A stretch of 64,000 nt of DNA. Origin: Vulcanimicrobiota bacterium. Its GTDB lineage: Bacteria > Vulcanimicrobiota > Xenobia > Xenobiales > JADMJV01. The stretch is taken from NCBI GenBank assembly GCA_023447635.1, contig JAEXNA010000121.1:30466-94465 (forward strand), written 5' to 3'. Made by a program: the position numbers and the translations under genes. Shown here piece by piece: positions 34,606 through 43,211 of this stretch; within the stretch, counting starts at the first letter, position 1; the number at the start of each line of letters is the position of its first letter. The notes under the pieces were generated by a model. The model did no database searches. It worked only from the letters and a program-made list of their open reading frames with translations, and was not told the DNA's origin.

Positions 34606-36266
34606 CGAGAATCCTCCCCTGGCTCTGCCTGCTGCTGCTGGCTGGCGCCGCGCTGGCCCAGAAGGCGCCCGACCAACGGCGACTGCTGCGTATCGAAAGT
34701 CGGGTCTATGGCTGGTACGGCGTCGCCGAACCCGGGTTCGACAAGACCATCGGTCGCCGTGAACTGTTCAAGATCAGCGGCGGAGACAACTTCTTGAAAG
34801 GTCTCGATGGCCGTTTGGTGGTGCTGCAGGGCCAGTTCTCCGAAGGCGAGCTGAAGATGGGCTCGCTGGCTCCTCCTCCCCTCTCCGTTCCGGAAGGAGC
34901 CCGCCGTCAGCGCTTCACCCTGACTTCGGGAACCGCCCCCGGTGGGCTGGGAACCAGCGACGGCTACCTCCTCCGCGGCAGCGGTCCCGAGCTAGCCCCC
35001 GGTTCGACGGCCGACCTGGTTGTCGCCCCCGGGACGGGGGGCGAACTGACGGTTCTGGCCGTGCTCAGCAGCGCTGACTCCCCCTCGCCTCCCGTAACCT
35101 CCGCTCCTCTCCCCTCCAACAGCACCCTGCAGGGCGGGGCCATGCTAGAGTTGGAGATGACGCAGGCTTTCGTGGACGGCATGGTCGACGTGGGTCGTGA
35201 CCGAGCGGGACTGAAAGCTGGCTACCAGGGGATTACCCTGCAAGCGTCCCAGCTGCGGGTCATCCTGCCGGACGGCGCTTCCGCCCCGGACGCCCCTTGG
35301 AGGCTAGAGGGGACGGTCGAGCTAGGCTTCAGCGGAACCGGAACCCTGGCCGAGTCGTCCTTCGTGATTTCGGCCCGCCCTTCGATCAGCGGGAACGTGC
35401 TGAGCCTGGCCCCGAATTGGGAGGAGATCAAACTCGAAGGCCAACTGCCGTTTGGCTTTGCCCTCGACGCTCGCATGCTGGGCCAGCTCAAGGCCTATCT
35501 GCCCGCCCAGGTTCCCGTCCTGAACCTGGACTGGATCAGCTCGTACCTGCGCAGCCAGGGCCTGTTGACCGCCGAGGAGCAGGTGGAGTGGTTTCTGGGG
35601 GGAGGCGGAGCGGGGACGCTGCGCCTGGGTCTGGGATCAGCCGGCTCGGCGCTGGGTTCCTCCTCCAGGGCTCTGCCTCCAGGAGGCGTACGCCTGCAGC
35701 TCTCGGCCGGGATGGCCGACCGGCTGGTCCGCCGAGGGGTGCAGACCTTCCTGAACCCGGAGACGCCGTTCGTTCCCAATCCGCCGATCACCGTGGGTCA
35801 GGTGCTGTTCGTCTCGATCAAGGTCGAGCAAGTGTTCCTGCGCTCGCTGCAGTCCGGCTATTCGAACGGGGTGTTCCGCTTCCGCGACCTGGTGGTCGAC
35901 GTGGCCTGGCGAGCGGGTCCCTTGAGCGGGACGGAACCGCTGCTCTCGACCACAGGCTATATCGTGCCCCGCCTGTCGGCGGTGCAGGCCGACGGCAGCC
36001 GGTACTGGGACTGGACGGTCAAAATCGAGAGTCTGACCGTGCGCAGCGAGAAGATCCCCGGCAACAAGGACCAGTTGGCTGCGGAGCTGATCCCCCGGTT
36101 GGAGCGAGAGTTGGGAACCGAACTGGCTCAAAAACAGAAGGTGCCCGCCCGTCTGCCGCTCTCCATGCTGGTGCAGACCCCGGCGGCGGCCAACGGCTAT
36201 CTCGAGGTGACCGAGGTGCGACCGCTCGACGCTTCGCTCGAAGTCGAGGGCCGGCTGGTTCGCTAG
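34602..36266 (+). CDS. Secreted protein of unknown function in kinase-FHA-ABC operon
   Basis: A 554-residue exported protein beginning at GTG, overlapping the transporter stop by four bases. The signal peptide is MTRILPWLCLLLLAGAALA. The mature protein is beta-rich with a Ser/Pro-rich linker near residues 148-175 and many repeated short strands; no known domain is recognised. Because it is translationally coupled to a kinase-regulated ABC exporter, it may be a periplasmic partner or cargo of that system. It ends four bases into the convergent YkgJ-like gene. Confidence 0.78.
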   Translation: MTRILPWLCLLLLAGAALAQKAPDQRRLLRIESRVYGWYGVAEPGFDKTIGRRELFKISGGDNFLKGLDGRLVVLQGQFSEGELKMGSLAPPPLSVPEGARRQRFTLTSGTAPGGLGTSDGYLLRGSGPELAPGSTADLVVAPGTGGELTVLAVLSSADSPSPPVTSAPLPSNSTLQGGAMLELEMTQAFVDGMVDVGRDRAGLKAGYQGITLQASQLRVILPDGASAPDAPWRLEGTVELGFSGTGTLAESSFVISARPSISGNVLSLAPNWEEIKLEGQLPFGFALDARMLGQLKAYLPAQVPVLNLDWISSYLRSQGLLTAEEQVEWFLGGGGAGTLRLGLGSAGSALGSSSRALPPGGVRLQLSAGMADRLVRRGVQTFLNPETPFVPNPPITVGQVLFVSIKVEQVFLRSLQSGYSNGVFRFRDLVVDVAWRAGPLSGTEPLLSTTGYIVPRLSAVQADGSRYWDWTVKIESLTVRSEKIPGNKDQLAAELIPRLERELGTELAQKQKVPARLPLSMLVQTPAAANGYLEVTEVRPLDASLEVEGRLVR

Positions 36267-36532
36267 GGTCCAGGCGCCGTCTCGATTTCGAGCAGGTTCA
36301 GATAGGCCAGAGCGTGGGCGTTGTCCGGCCCGCACATGGCTGGCTCGGGTCGCAGCCCCAGGCAGACTTTGGGGCGTTCGGGTTGACCGAATAACCGGCA
36401 GCGATTGTCGTCGGTCAGCTGGACGCAGCGAACCCCGGCGGGTTTGCCCTGAGGCATCCCAGGGATCGGAGATGAGATGGACGGAGCGATACAGCAGGCT
36501 CCGCAGCCGGCACGACACTGCATGAGCGACAT
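36263..36532 (-). CDS. YkgJ-type cysteine cluster protein
   Basis: An 89-residue member of the YkgJ (Fe-S/zinc cluster) family. Visible cysteines follow the family pattern CRAGCGACC, then GVRCVQL, NRCRLF, KVCLGL and a final MCGPDNA; conserved SPIPGMPQGKPAGVRC is near-identical to E. coli YkgJ as I recall it. The start could be at 36532 (MSLMQC) or 36523 (MQC); the former is used. Function is unknown, probably metal or cluster binding. Confidence 0.88.
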   Translation of the reverse strand: MSLMQCRAGCGACCIAPSISSPIPGMPQGKPAGVRCVQLTDDNRCRLFGQPERPKVCLGLRPEPAMCGPDNAHALAYLNLLEIETAPGP

Positions 36533-36584
36533 GGTTCGTCTTTCGGGGAGGCGATCCCACCTTCCGATGGGAAATGCCCGCCCC

Positions 36585-36908
36585 ATGAGTGCTCACCAAA
36601 CTGTCTACAAGCTTCGCAACCACCCCGCCCGCAAGTTCAGCATCGCGGCCAGCGTCACCGAAGAGCGAGCCGACGGCGCGGTGATCAGCGCCACCATCAA
36701 AGAAGAGGGCAAGTCGGCGGAATTCACCTACGTGGTGGAATTTGGCGGCGCGTTCACCGAGACCAAGCGACACTTCACCGGCGAGATGTACCTGCACACG
36801 GCACTCTCGTTGATGCAGTCGCAGCTCGAGTCGCTAAAGCACCGCTCGACGCTGATGAAAGTCTATAGGACGTCGGGGCTGACCGAAACCGCGCCACTCA
36901 ACGCCTGA
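36585..36908 (+). CDS. Small uncharacterised protein
   Basis: A 107-residue soluble protein without recognisable family. It has an alternating beta pattern (KFSIAASVTEERADG, then FTYVVEFGGAFTE) and a C-terminal amphipathic helix (ALSLMQSQLESLKHR). The ATG at 36585 gives the best-looking N-terminus, with an alternative ATG at 36567. It diverges from the YkgJ-like gene by 52 bases and is followed by a strong terminator, which supports it being a real single-gene unit. Confidence 0.65.
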   Translation: MSAHQTVYKLRNHPARKFSIAASVTEERADGAVISATIKEEGKSAEFTYVVEFGGAFTETKRHFTGEMYLHTALSLMQSQLESLKHRSTLMKVYRTSGLTETAPLNA

Positions 36909-36946
36909 AGCGCGCTCGTTTCGACCCTAGAGGTCTCTCGAGGATC

Positions 36947-36986
36947 GAAAACGGCCTCCATCCCCAAACGGGAGGAAGGCCGTTTT
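36947..36986. terminator. Bidirectional terminator
   Basis: Long stem AAAACGGCCT / AGGCCGTTTT with inner pairing TCCC/GGGA and a CAAAC loop. A-rich and T-rich flanks allow use by the plus-strand small gene and by the convergent esterase gene. Confidence 0.88.
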
Positions 36987-37033
36987 GCTGCCACGGGAGA
37001 GGGCCTCGCGGCCCCTCCCGTCGGCAAGGCGCC

Positions 37034-37771
37034 CTACAGGTGAGCGCCGACGTAGTGCTGCATCATGGCGCGCCAGGTGGGCCAGTCGTGCGGCATGTCG
37101 TGGCCCCAGACGTCGAGGTTGCAAGGAATGCCCTTGCTGGCCAGAGTGTGGGCCAGGCCGATGGTGGCCTGGGGCTTCTCGTAGTTGCCAGACCCGGTCA
37201 GCAGATGGATGTGGCGCTTGTTGCGCAGCATCGGCAGGTAGTAGTCGTCCCACAGGTTGGGCAGATACTCGGCCGGGTTGTTGAAGTAGATGTTCTCGTC
37301 GTGATAGCCGTAGGACTCGTAGTAGTCGCGGATATCGTAGCCGCCGCTCATGGCGATGGTGCCGTCGAACAGGTCGGGGCGGCGGAACAGCTGGTTAGCA
37401 GCGTGGAACGCGCCCAACGAAGCGCCAACCGTGATGATGTGACGGTCGCCGCCGGTCTTGTGCCAGATGTAAGGAACGACTTCCTCGGCGATGTAGCGGT
37501 TGAAGCCCTGCTGAATGAGACCCTTGATTTTCGGGTGGCACTCGCGGTTCAGCCAGCCTTCGCGGTTGATTCCGCCGACCGAGAAGATGCGGATTTTGCC
37601 GGCGTTGATCCACGGCTCGAGCACGTCCATCATCAGGAAGCGCTCGTGCTCGAGGAAGTCGGCGGCAGCGGTCGGGAACAGCAGCAGAGTGCGTCCGGCG
37701 TGACCGTAGGTGGCGATGTTCATCGGCATGTTCAGGTTGGGGCTGACCCAGCCTTCAATGGACTTGTACAT
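37034..37771 (-). CDS. Alpha/beta-hydrolase esterase family protein
   Basis: A 245-residue cytoplasmic esterase-like alpha/beta hydrolase. The nucleophile elbow is GASLGAFHAAN, the acid is probably in the SGGYDIRDYY segment and the catalytic His in GHDMPHDWPTWR. It starts with a clear ribosome site (AAGGAG, eight bases before ATG). Proteins of this subfamily are widespread and uncharacterised; distant relatives include esterase D and PHB-depolymerase-like enzymes. It is a single-gene unit with a TAGAAT -10-like box about 48 bases before the start. Confidence 0.88.
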   Translation of the reverse strand: MYKSIEGWVSPNLNMPMNIATYGHAGRTLLLFPTAAADFLEHERFLMMDVLEPWINAGKIRIFSVGGINREGWLNRECHPKIKGLIQQGFNRYIAEEVVPYIWHKTGGDRHIITVGASLGAFHAANQLFRRPDLFDGTIAMSGGYDIRDYYESYGYHDENIYFNNPAEYLPNLWDDYYLPMLRNKRHIHLLTGSGNYEKPQATIGLAHTLASKGIPCNLDVWGHDMPHDWPTWRAMMQHYVGAHL

Positions 37772-37802
37772 GAGTGGAACTCCTTGGTGGATAAAGTTTT
37801 CA

Positions 37803-37824
37803 GGGAAAGATTTCCCCTATTCTA
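37803..37824 (-). promoter_or_regulatory. Esterase promoter region with inverted repeat
   Basis: TAGAAT -10-like box on the minus strand at 37819-37824, followed downstream by GGGAAA-GA-TTTCCC (37803-37816), an inverted repeat in the 5' untranslated region that could be an operator or hairpin. The -35 is not convincing. Confidence 0.4.
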
Positions 37825-37965
37825 ACCAGATTCTGCGGATCGAAACTTCGGCCGTGGAACTTTTTACGGGTGCCTTCGGGATATGGGCCGGGCTATCCGA
37901 GCGAGGCTGCGACGCGTCGGCTCGGGCCGCTATCCTGGGAACAGAACACCGAGAGGAGCTATAGC

Positions 37966-38181
37966 ATGAAACGCAACATCGAGGGACCCGCTGACACGGG
38001 TCAGCCCGCCGACGAAGGCGGCAAAGTCCGTCCCAACGAAGACCCCAGACATCGCAATACCACGGGCGAGTTTCCCGGAGAAGCCAACGAGGGCCCCAAC
38101 CCTGGCGAAACCGACCCGGAGTTCGAGCAGCTTCAAGCCGAACGAGAATCGGCCAAAAAGCAGCGCCGAGAAGAGCTGTAA
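37966..38181 (+). CDS. Small acidic, probably disordered protein
   Basis: A 71-residue protein rich in Glu, Gly, Pro, Asn and Arg, lacking hydrophobic core residues, so probably disordered. The ribosome site GAGAGGAG sits about nine bases before ATG 37966 and a strong terminator follows the stop, supporting a real gene. No family recognised; composition resembles small stress-related hydrophilic proteins, but no motif proves it. Confidence 0.7.
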   Translation: MKRNIEGPADTGQPADEGGKVRPNEDPRHRNTTGEFPGEANEGPNPGETDPEFEQLQAERESAKKQRREEL

Positions 38182-38207
38182 GTCGTTCGAAACGAGCCGC
38201 GCCCTAC

Positions 38208-38240
38208 GAAGCCCCAGCCGTTTGCCGACTGGGGCTTTTT
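38208..38240 (+). terminator. Rho-independent terminator
   Basis: Stem AAGCCCCAG / CTGGGGCTT with two further pairs and a short loop, followed by TTTTT. It closes the small acidic protein gene and isolates the marR operon. Confidence 0.9.
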
Positions 38241-38246
38241 GGGGTC

Positions 38247-38276
38247 TTGATTTCCTTAGCAACCTGAATATATACT
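38247..38276 (+). promoter_or_regulatory. Promoter of the marR-efflux operon
   Basis: -35 TTGATT (38247-38252), 18-base spacer, -10 TATACT (38271-38276), then 9 bases to the ATG at 38286 with no ribosome site: a likely leaderless message. Confidence 0.7.
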
Positions 38277-38291
38277 CACAAACAAATGAGT
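38274..38291 (+). promoter_or_regulatory. Candidate MarR operator
   Basis: Inverted repeat ACTCA-N8-TGAGT, overlapping the end of the -10 box and the start codon of marR. Binding here by the MarR protein would block its own operon. Confidence 0.5.
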
Positions 38292-38792
38292 CAGGACTAC
38301 CGTGAAGCGTTCTACGAACGCCGTTTTCAGCGCCTGGCGAAGGACGTTCCAGGCTTCCGTGCCGACATCACCCGAGCTATCGTCTCGATGGCCTGGCTGC
38401 ACGACGCGATGTCCCGCCAGTTCAACCTTCGTCTGAGTCAGTTCGAGCTGACCACCGCCTCCTTCAACGTGTTGGCCATTCTGCAGGAACTGGGAGAAGC
38501 GCCTCTGCATGAGCTGGGGCGCCTGCTGGTCAAGACAGCTGCCAACGTGACCGGGCTGGTCGACGGGCTAGTCAAGCGAGGACTGGTTCAACGGGTGGCC
38601 CACAGCGAAGACCGACGGGTCAAGTTGGCCCGCCTGACCCCAGCCGGAGAACGGCTGATCGAAGAGGTGCTGCCGCAGCACCACAGCTCGGCCTGCGACC
38701 TGTTCGGGGTCTTGAGCCCGGACGAGCTGGAAAGCTTGACCGCAATGACGCGGCGCCTGATGAAAAATCTCCCCGACGAGGGCGCCGCATGA
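38286..38792 (+). CDS. MarR-family regulator of drug efflux operon
   Basis: A 168-residue winged-helix repressor. The recognition region (LGRLLVKTAANVTGLVDGLVKRGLVQRV) and wing (HSEDRRVKLARLTPAGERL) match MarR proteins such as EmrR. It is the first gene of a four-gene operon and its stop overlaps the next start (ATGA), the usual layout for local control of a tripartite efflux pump. A palindrome over the promoter suggests autorepression, relieved by a pump substrate. Confidence 0.92.
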   Translation: MSQDYREAFYERRFQRLAKDVPGFRADITRAIVSMAWLHDAMSRQFNLRLSQFELTTASFNVLAILQELGEAPLHELGRLLVKTAANVTGLVDGLVKRGLVQRVAHSEDRRVKLARLTPAGERLIEEVLPQHHSSACDLFGVLSPDELESLTAMTRRLMKNLPDEGAA

Positions 38793-40216
38793 CACTCCCC
38801 TCCGGTCGCCACCTTTTGCTGGCGCTGGCCCTGGGCACTTCGCTACATACCGTCGCGATGGCCCAGCCCTCTCCCTTGGAGCCCCAGCCCGCCTCCTCCT
38901 CAACAACCACCTCCCCAGCCCAGGCGCCCGGGGTCGCTCTGGGGGTCGAAGACGCTATCAGCAAAGCGCTCGAGTCGAACCTGCGCACCCGTTTAGCGCG
39001 AGAGCGGATCAACGAAGCCGAAGCCGGCCTCGCGGCCGCTTACTCCGCCTTCTCGCCCCGGGTCAACCTGGAAGGTGGGCAGTACAACCGGAGCGTCAAT
39101 CTGGCCGCGCAGGGGCTGTCGGGCTCGGACCTGCCCGTCCCGACCCGGATCGGTCCGTTCTTCTCTTTCGAGACTCAGCTTCAGGTGGTCTATCGTCTCT
39201 ACGACGCGGGACGCGCCTGGGGCGTGCGCAACGGGCAGATCGAAAAGCATCTCAGCGAACTGCAGGCCGAGATGGAGACGAAAGCGGTCACGGTGCTGAC
39301 CTCGGGCACCTACATCTTGCTGCTCGAGGGGCGGGAAAAGCAGCGCGTCTCCGAAGCCGATGTGGCGCTGGCCGAACGGCTGGAGATTCAGGCTCGCAAC
39401 CTCGAAATCGCGGGCGTGGCCGCCGGGGTCGACCTGACCCGAGCCCAGACTCGCCTGGCTCAACGTCGCCTGCAGCTCACCCAGGACCAGGAGCAGGTTC
39501 GCAATCTCGAACGGCAGCTTCTCCGATTGACGGGGCTACCTTTGACCGAACGGCTGGTCCTCGACGACCGCCTGCTGAACCTTCCCAACCCTTTTCCGAC
39601 CCTCGACGAGACCGTCGTGCTGGCGCGGGAGAACCGGCTCGAGGTGACGGTGGCCCAGGAACAGGTGGCGCTGACCGAGAGCCGCCTGCACCAGGCCGAA
39701 GCCGGCGATGCACCCACGGTCGATCTGGTAGGAGGCGCGGGAATAGCGGGCAACACACCGTCCTGGAACTCGAGCTTCGTGCACAGCGTGGGGCTCAGCG
39801 TGACCGTCCCCCTATGGGACGGCGGGCTGACCCGGGCCCAGTCCGATGCGGCCAGGAGCCGCATCGCCCAGAGCAAGATGCAGCTCGACGACACCTTGAT
39901 CCAGGTCGAAAGCGAAGTGCGCGACGCCTACTCTCAGCTGCTGACGGCTCAGCAGTCGATGGTCACTGCCGCCCAGGCGGAAACTCTGGCTCAGCAAGAG
40001 TTAGAGATGACGCAAGACCGCTTCGGGGTCGGGCTGACCAACAACGTCGAGCTGCTGGCCTCGGAAGAGGCGCTGACCACGGCCCGCTTTTCCCGCCTGC
40101 AGGCGCTGGCGAACTACAACGTGGGCTTGATCCGACTGGCCTCGGCCTCGGGCCGACCCGATCTCTTGCTCGAAGCTTTCCGTCAGGCGAACACGAAAGG
40201 AGCTACCGATGAGTAG
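38789..40216 (+). CDS. TolC-family outer-membrane efflux channel
   Basis: A 475-residue outer-membrane factor with a signal peptide (LLLALALGTSLHTVAMAQ) and two OEP repeats of long helices plus beta strands (ALESNLRTRLARERINEAEAGL; AARSRIAQSKMQLDDTLIQV). It forms a trimeric channel through the outer membrane for the EmrA/EmrB-like pump encoded next. It overlaps both flanking genes, so all four are translated together. Confidence 0.93.
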   Translation: MTLPSGRHLLLALALGTSLHTVAMAQPSPLEPQPASSSTTTSPAQAPGVALGVEDAISKALESNLRTRLARERINEAEAGLAAAYSAFSPRVNLEGGQYNRSVNLAAQGLSGSDLPVPTRIGPFFSFETQLQVVYRLYDAGRAWGVRNGQIEKHLSELQAEMETKAVTVLTSGTYILLLEGREKQRVSEADVALAERLEIQARNLEIAGVAAGVDLTRAQTRLAQRRLQLTQDQEQVRNLERQLLRLTGLPLTERLVLDDRLLNLPNPFPTLDETVVLARENRLEVTVAQEQVALTESRLHQAEAGDAPTVDLVGGAGIAGNTPSWNSSFVHSVGLSVTVPLWDGGLTRAQSDAARSRIAQSKMQLDDTLIQVESEVRDAYSQLLTAQQSMVTAAQAETLAQQELEMTQDRFGVGLTNNVELLASEEALTTARFSRLQALANYNVGLIRLASASGRPDLLLEAFRQANTKGATDE

Positions 40217-41594
40217 CCAGGATTCTTCCTCCCCCTCCCCCAGCGCGGCAGCTCCCCGGAAACGGAACTTCGTCGGCTGGCTGGTCATGCTGGCCGTGAT
40301 CGGTGTGGGCGCCTTCTTTGGCCTGCGCGCCTACCACGCGTCTCAGACCCGAGAGGTGACCGACAACGCCCAGATCAGCGGCAACATCACGCCGGTCAGC
40401 GCCAGGGTGCGAGGCCAGGTGGTCGAGGTCAAGGTCAAGGACAACGACCAGGTCAAGAAGGGCGACGTGCTATTTACCCTCGACGGGTCCGACTACCAGA
40501 CCCGAGTGTCTCAAGCGGAAAGCGCTCTGGCTGCGGCCCGCAACCGATTGGCTCAGGCCAGGCTGCAGGTGGCGCTGTCCGACCGCAGCACCTCGGCGGC
40601 CGTGGAAGAGAAGCGCTCGTCGATCGACGTCTCTCGCCAGGGCGTGGTGTCGGCCGGTCACGCGGTGGCCGTCGCGCAAGCCGAAGCTGGTCGCACGGAG
40701 TCGGGAATCTCCCAGGCTCAGGCCGGCGTCAGCCAGGCCCAGGCGGGAGTGAAGTCCGCCGAGGCGGGCCTCAAGCAGGTGCAGGCCGAGGCCAAGCGGC
40801 TGTTCGACGACCGCGACCGTTATCGCCAACTGTTTTCCAAACGCGAGGTGTCGGCCCAGCAGTTCGAAGCGGCCTCGTCGGCGGCCGAGCAGGCGCAGGC
40901 CAGAGTCGACGCGGCGGTTCAGCAGGTCGAGGCCGCGCGCGCCGCCGTCGACAGCGCCCGCGCGGTGCTGGCCAACGCCCAGGCGGCCCGACAGGTGGCG
41001 GCCGAAAACGTGGGCCGCGCCCAGGCAGCTCAAGGCGAGGCGAACGCCCGGGTGGGCGAAGCGCAGAGTCGGTTGCGCGAGGCCGAGGCTCAGACCCTGC
41101 AGGCTTCGGTAGCGCGGACCTCCATCGAAGGGTTCGAAGCCGAGGTCGCCCGCACCAAAGCCGAACTCGAGCAGGCCAAGCTGAACTTGTCCTACATCAA
41201 GGTGGTGGCCCCCAGCGACGGTCGAGTGACCCGCAAGAACGTCGAGCCCGGCCAGTTCGTCGAGGTAGGGCTGCCGGCGCTGGCCTTAGTCGACGAGCAC
41301 GATATGTGGGTAGTGGCCAACTTCAAAGAGACCCAGATGGAGCGGATGGTGGTGGGCCAGGAGGCCACCCTGGCCATCGATACCTACCCGGGGACGCCGC
41401 TCAAAGGCAAAATCGAGAGCATCCAGGCGGGCACCGGTTCGGTGTTCTCCTTGCTCCCGCCAGAAAACGCTTCGGGAAGCTTCGTCAAAGTCGTGCAGCG
41501 AATTCCGGTCAAGATCACTATCGCCGCTGACGAACAGAAACGGGTCCCGCTGCGACCCGGGATGTCGGTCGAGGCGACGGTGTGGCTGCAGTAG
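40209..41594 (+). CDS. EmrA/HlyD-type membrane fusion protein
   Basis: A 461-residue periplasmic adaptor. One TM helix (about 20-40) is followed by the lipoyl half (TDNAQISGNITPVSARVRGQV), a very long Ala/Gln-rich coiled coil (about 95-320) and the second lipoyl and beta-barrel part (VVAPSDGRVTRKNVEPGQFV). It bridges the MFS pump and the TolC channel. The coiled coil, with many imperfect AQAxV repeats, is longer than in E. coli EmrA (about 390 residues in total). Confidence 0.93.
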   Translation: MSSQDSSSPSPSAAAPRKRNFVGWLVMLAVIGVGAFFGLRAYHASQTREVTDNAQISGNITPVSARVRGQVVEVKVKDNDQVKKGDVLFTLDGSDYQTRVSQAESALAAARNRLAQARLQVALSDRSTSAAVEEKRSSIDVSRQGVVSAGHAVAVAQAEAGRTESGISQAQAGVSQAQAGVKSAEAGLKQVQAEAKRLFDDRDRYRQLFSKREVSAQQFEAASSAAEQAQARVDAAVQQVEAARAAVDSARAVLANAQAARQVAAENVGRAQAAQGEANARVGEAQSRLREAEAQTLQASVARTSIEGFEAEVARTKAELEQAKLNLSYIKVVAPSDGRVTRKNVEPGQFVEVGLPALALVDEHDMWVVANFKETQMERMVVGQEATLAIDTYPGTPLKGKIESIQAGTGSVFSLLPPENASGSFVKVVQRIPVKITIAADEQKRVPLRPGMSVEATVWLQ

Positions 41595-43147
41595 CCTCGT
41601 CCTCCTCGGACTCTCCGGGGGGATGGCGTCCCGCTCACAACCCGTGGCTGATCGCCGTGGCGGTGATGATCGGGACGTTTATGGAAGTGCTCGACACTTC
41701 CATCGCCAACGTGGCGCTGCCGCATATCGCCGGCAGTCTTTCTTCGACCCCGGAAGAGGCGACCTGGGCGGTCACCTCTTATCTCGTGGCCAACGCCATC
41801 GTGCTGCCGCTGACAGCCTGGCTGGGCGGGCGTTTCGGGCGCAAGCGGTTCCTGATCGTCTGTACCGTCCTTTTCACGCTCGCCTCGGTCCTTTCGGGCG
41901 CGGCGATGTCGCTCAACCAGCTGATTCTGGCCCGTATCCTGCAAGGACTGGGGGGAGGCGCTTTGCAGCCGACCGCCCAGGCCGTGCTGCTCGAGAGCTT
42001 CCCGCCACGCCAGCGCGGCCAGGCCATGGCGTTCTACGGCATGGGGATTGTGGTAGCTCCGATCATGGGGCCGATCCTGGGCGGCTATATTACCGATAAC
42101 TACGACTGGCGCTGGACCTTTTACATCAATCTCCCGGTCGGGATCCTGGCCGTGATTTTGGCCTACCTGTTCATCGAAGACCCGCCGTTTTTGAAGTCGG
42201 ATAAGACCAGCCGGGTGGACTATCTGGGGTTCCTGAGCCTGGCCCTGTGGGTGGGCGCGCTGCAGGTCATGCTGGACAAGGGGCAGCAAGAGGACTGGTT
42301 CGAATCCGAACTGATCATCGCGCTCGCGGTGGTGTTCGTGGTCTCGCTGATGTTCTTCCTGAACTGGGAGTCGACCACCGAGGAACCGGTCATCGACCTG
42401 AGCATCCTGGCCAATCGTAACTTTGCGGTCGCGGCCTTCCTGATCACCGTGGTTGGTGCGGTGCTCTACGGTTCGGTGGCGGTGCTGCCGCTGTTTCTGC
42501 AAAGCTTGCTGGGCTATCCCGCCTTCGACTCGGGTCTGGCGGTGGCGCCGCGCGGGGTGGGGGCGCTGGCTTCCATGATCATGATCGGCCCGCTGCTGGC
42601 TCGCTTTGACGGGCGGTTCTTTGTGGGTCTGGGGCTGTTCACGCTGGGCTCCTCGAACCTGTGGCTGTCGCACATCAACACCCAGATCGCGATCACCAAT
42701 ATCACCTTGCCCAACATTTTACAGGGGATCTCGCTGGGGCTGATCTTCGTGCCGCTGACCACTCTGGCCAACGCCACTATGCCGGTGGAGAAATTCGGTA
42801 AAGCGTCGGGGATCTATAACCTGATGCGCAACCTGGGGGGCGGAATCGGCATCGCGCTGTGCACGACCTTCGTGGCGCGTGGTTCGCAGATCTATCAGAA
42901 CACGCTGGTCGGCAACGTGGATCCCTACAACTCGATCTACCTGCAGTTCAGCCGGATTCTGGGCGGGGCGCTGCCCACGCCCCAGGCGCTGGGGATAACC
43001 TACGGCGTGGTGCGAGAGCAGGCGGCGATGCTGGCCTACATCAACATCTACATCCTGATGGCCTGGGCTTGCTACGCCTGTATCCCTCTCGTCTTCTTGC
43101 TGAAGAAGGCCCCGCTCGACGCCGCGTCGCCCGGAATGGCCCACTAG
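41582..43147 (+). CDS. EmrB/QacA-family 14-TM drug:H+ antiporter
   Basis: A 521-residue MFS transporter of the DHA2 family. Motif D1 (LDTSIANVALPHIAGSL), motif A (GGRFGRKRFLI) and motif C (GMGIVVAPIMGPILGGYI) are clear, with 14 TM helices expected. It pumps hydrophobic drugs or metabolites to EmrA and TolC. It starts at GTG 41582, overlapping the adaptor gene, with GAGG seven bases upstream. A terminator follows. Confidence 0.94.
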   Translation: MAAVASSSSDSPGGWRPAHNPWLIAVAVMIGTFMEVLDTSIANVALPHIAGSLSSTPEEATWAVTSYLVANAIVLPLTAWLGGRFGRKRFLIVCTVLFTLASVLSGAAMSLNQLILARILQGLGGGALQPTAQAVLLESFPPRQRGQAMAFYGMGIVVAPIMGPILGGYITDNYDWRWTFYINLPVGILAVILAYLFIEDPPFLKSDKTSRVDYLGFLSLALWVGALQVMLDKGQQEDWFESELIIALAVVFVVSLMFFLNWESTTEEPVIDLSILANRNFAVAAFLITVVGAVLYGSVAVLPLFLQSLLGYPAFDSGLAVAPRGVGALASMIMIGPLLARFDGRFFVGLGLFTLGSSNLWLSHINTQIAITNITLPNILQGISLGLIFVPLTTLANATMPVEKFGKASGIYNLMRNLGGGIGIALCTTFVARGSQIYQNTLVGNVDPYNSIYLQFSRILGGALPTPQALGITYGVVREQAAMLAYINIYILMAWACYACIPLVFLLKKAPLDAASPGMAH

Positions 43148-43162
43148 CGCCGGAGATCGAAA

Positions 43163-43195
43163 AAGCCGCCACGACTTTGAGAATCGCGGCGGCTT
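43163..43195. terminator. Bidirectional terminator between efflux operon and vWA gene
   Basis: Stem AAGCCGCC / GGCGGCTT with inner CGA/TCG pairing. On the minus strand it ends in TTTTT, making it strongest for the vWA gene; it also lies 15 bases after the efflux pump stop. Confidence 0.85.
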
Positions 43196-43211
43196 CTGTT
43201 GGCAGCCCTGG

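Noticed and set aside
41384..42673. 429-residue minus-strand frame opposite the EmrB-like gene
   Set aside because: Rich in Arg/Gln/His as expected from antisense of a membrane protein; no family.
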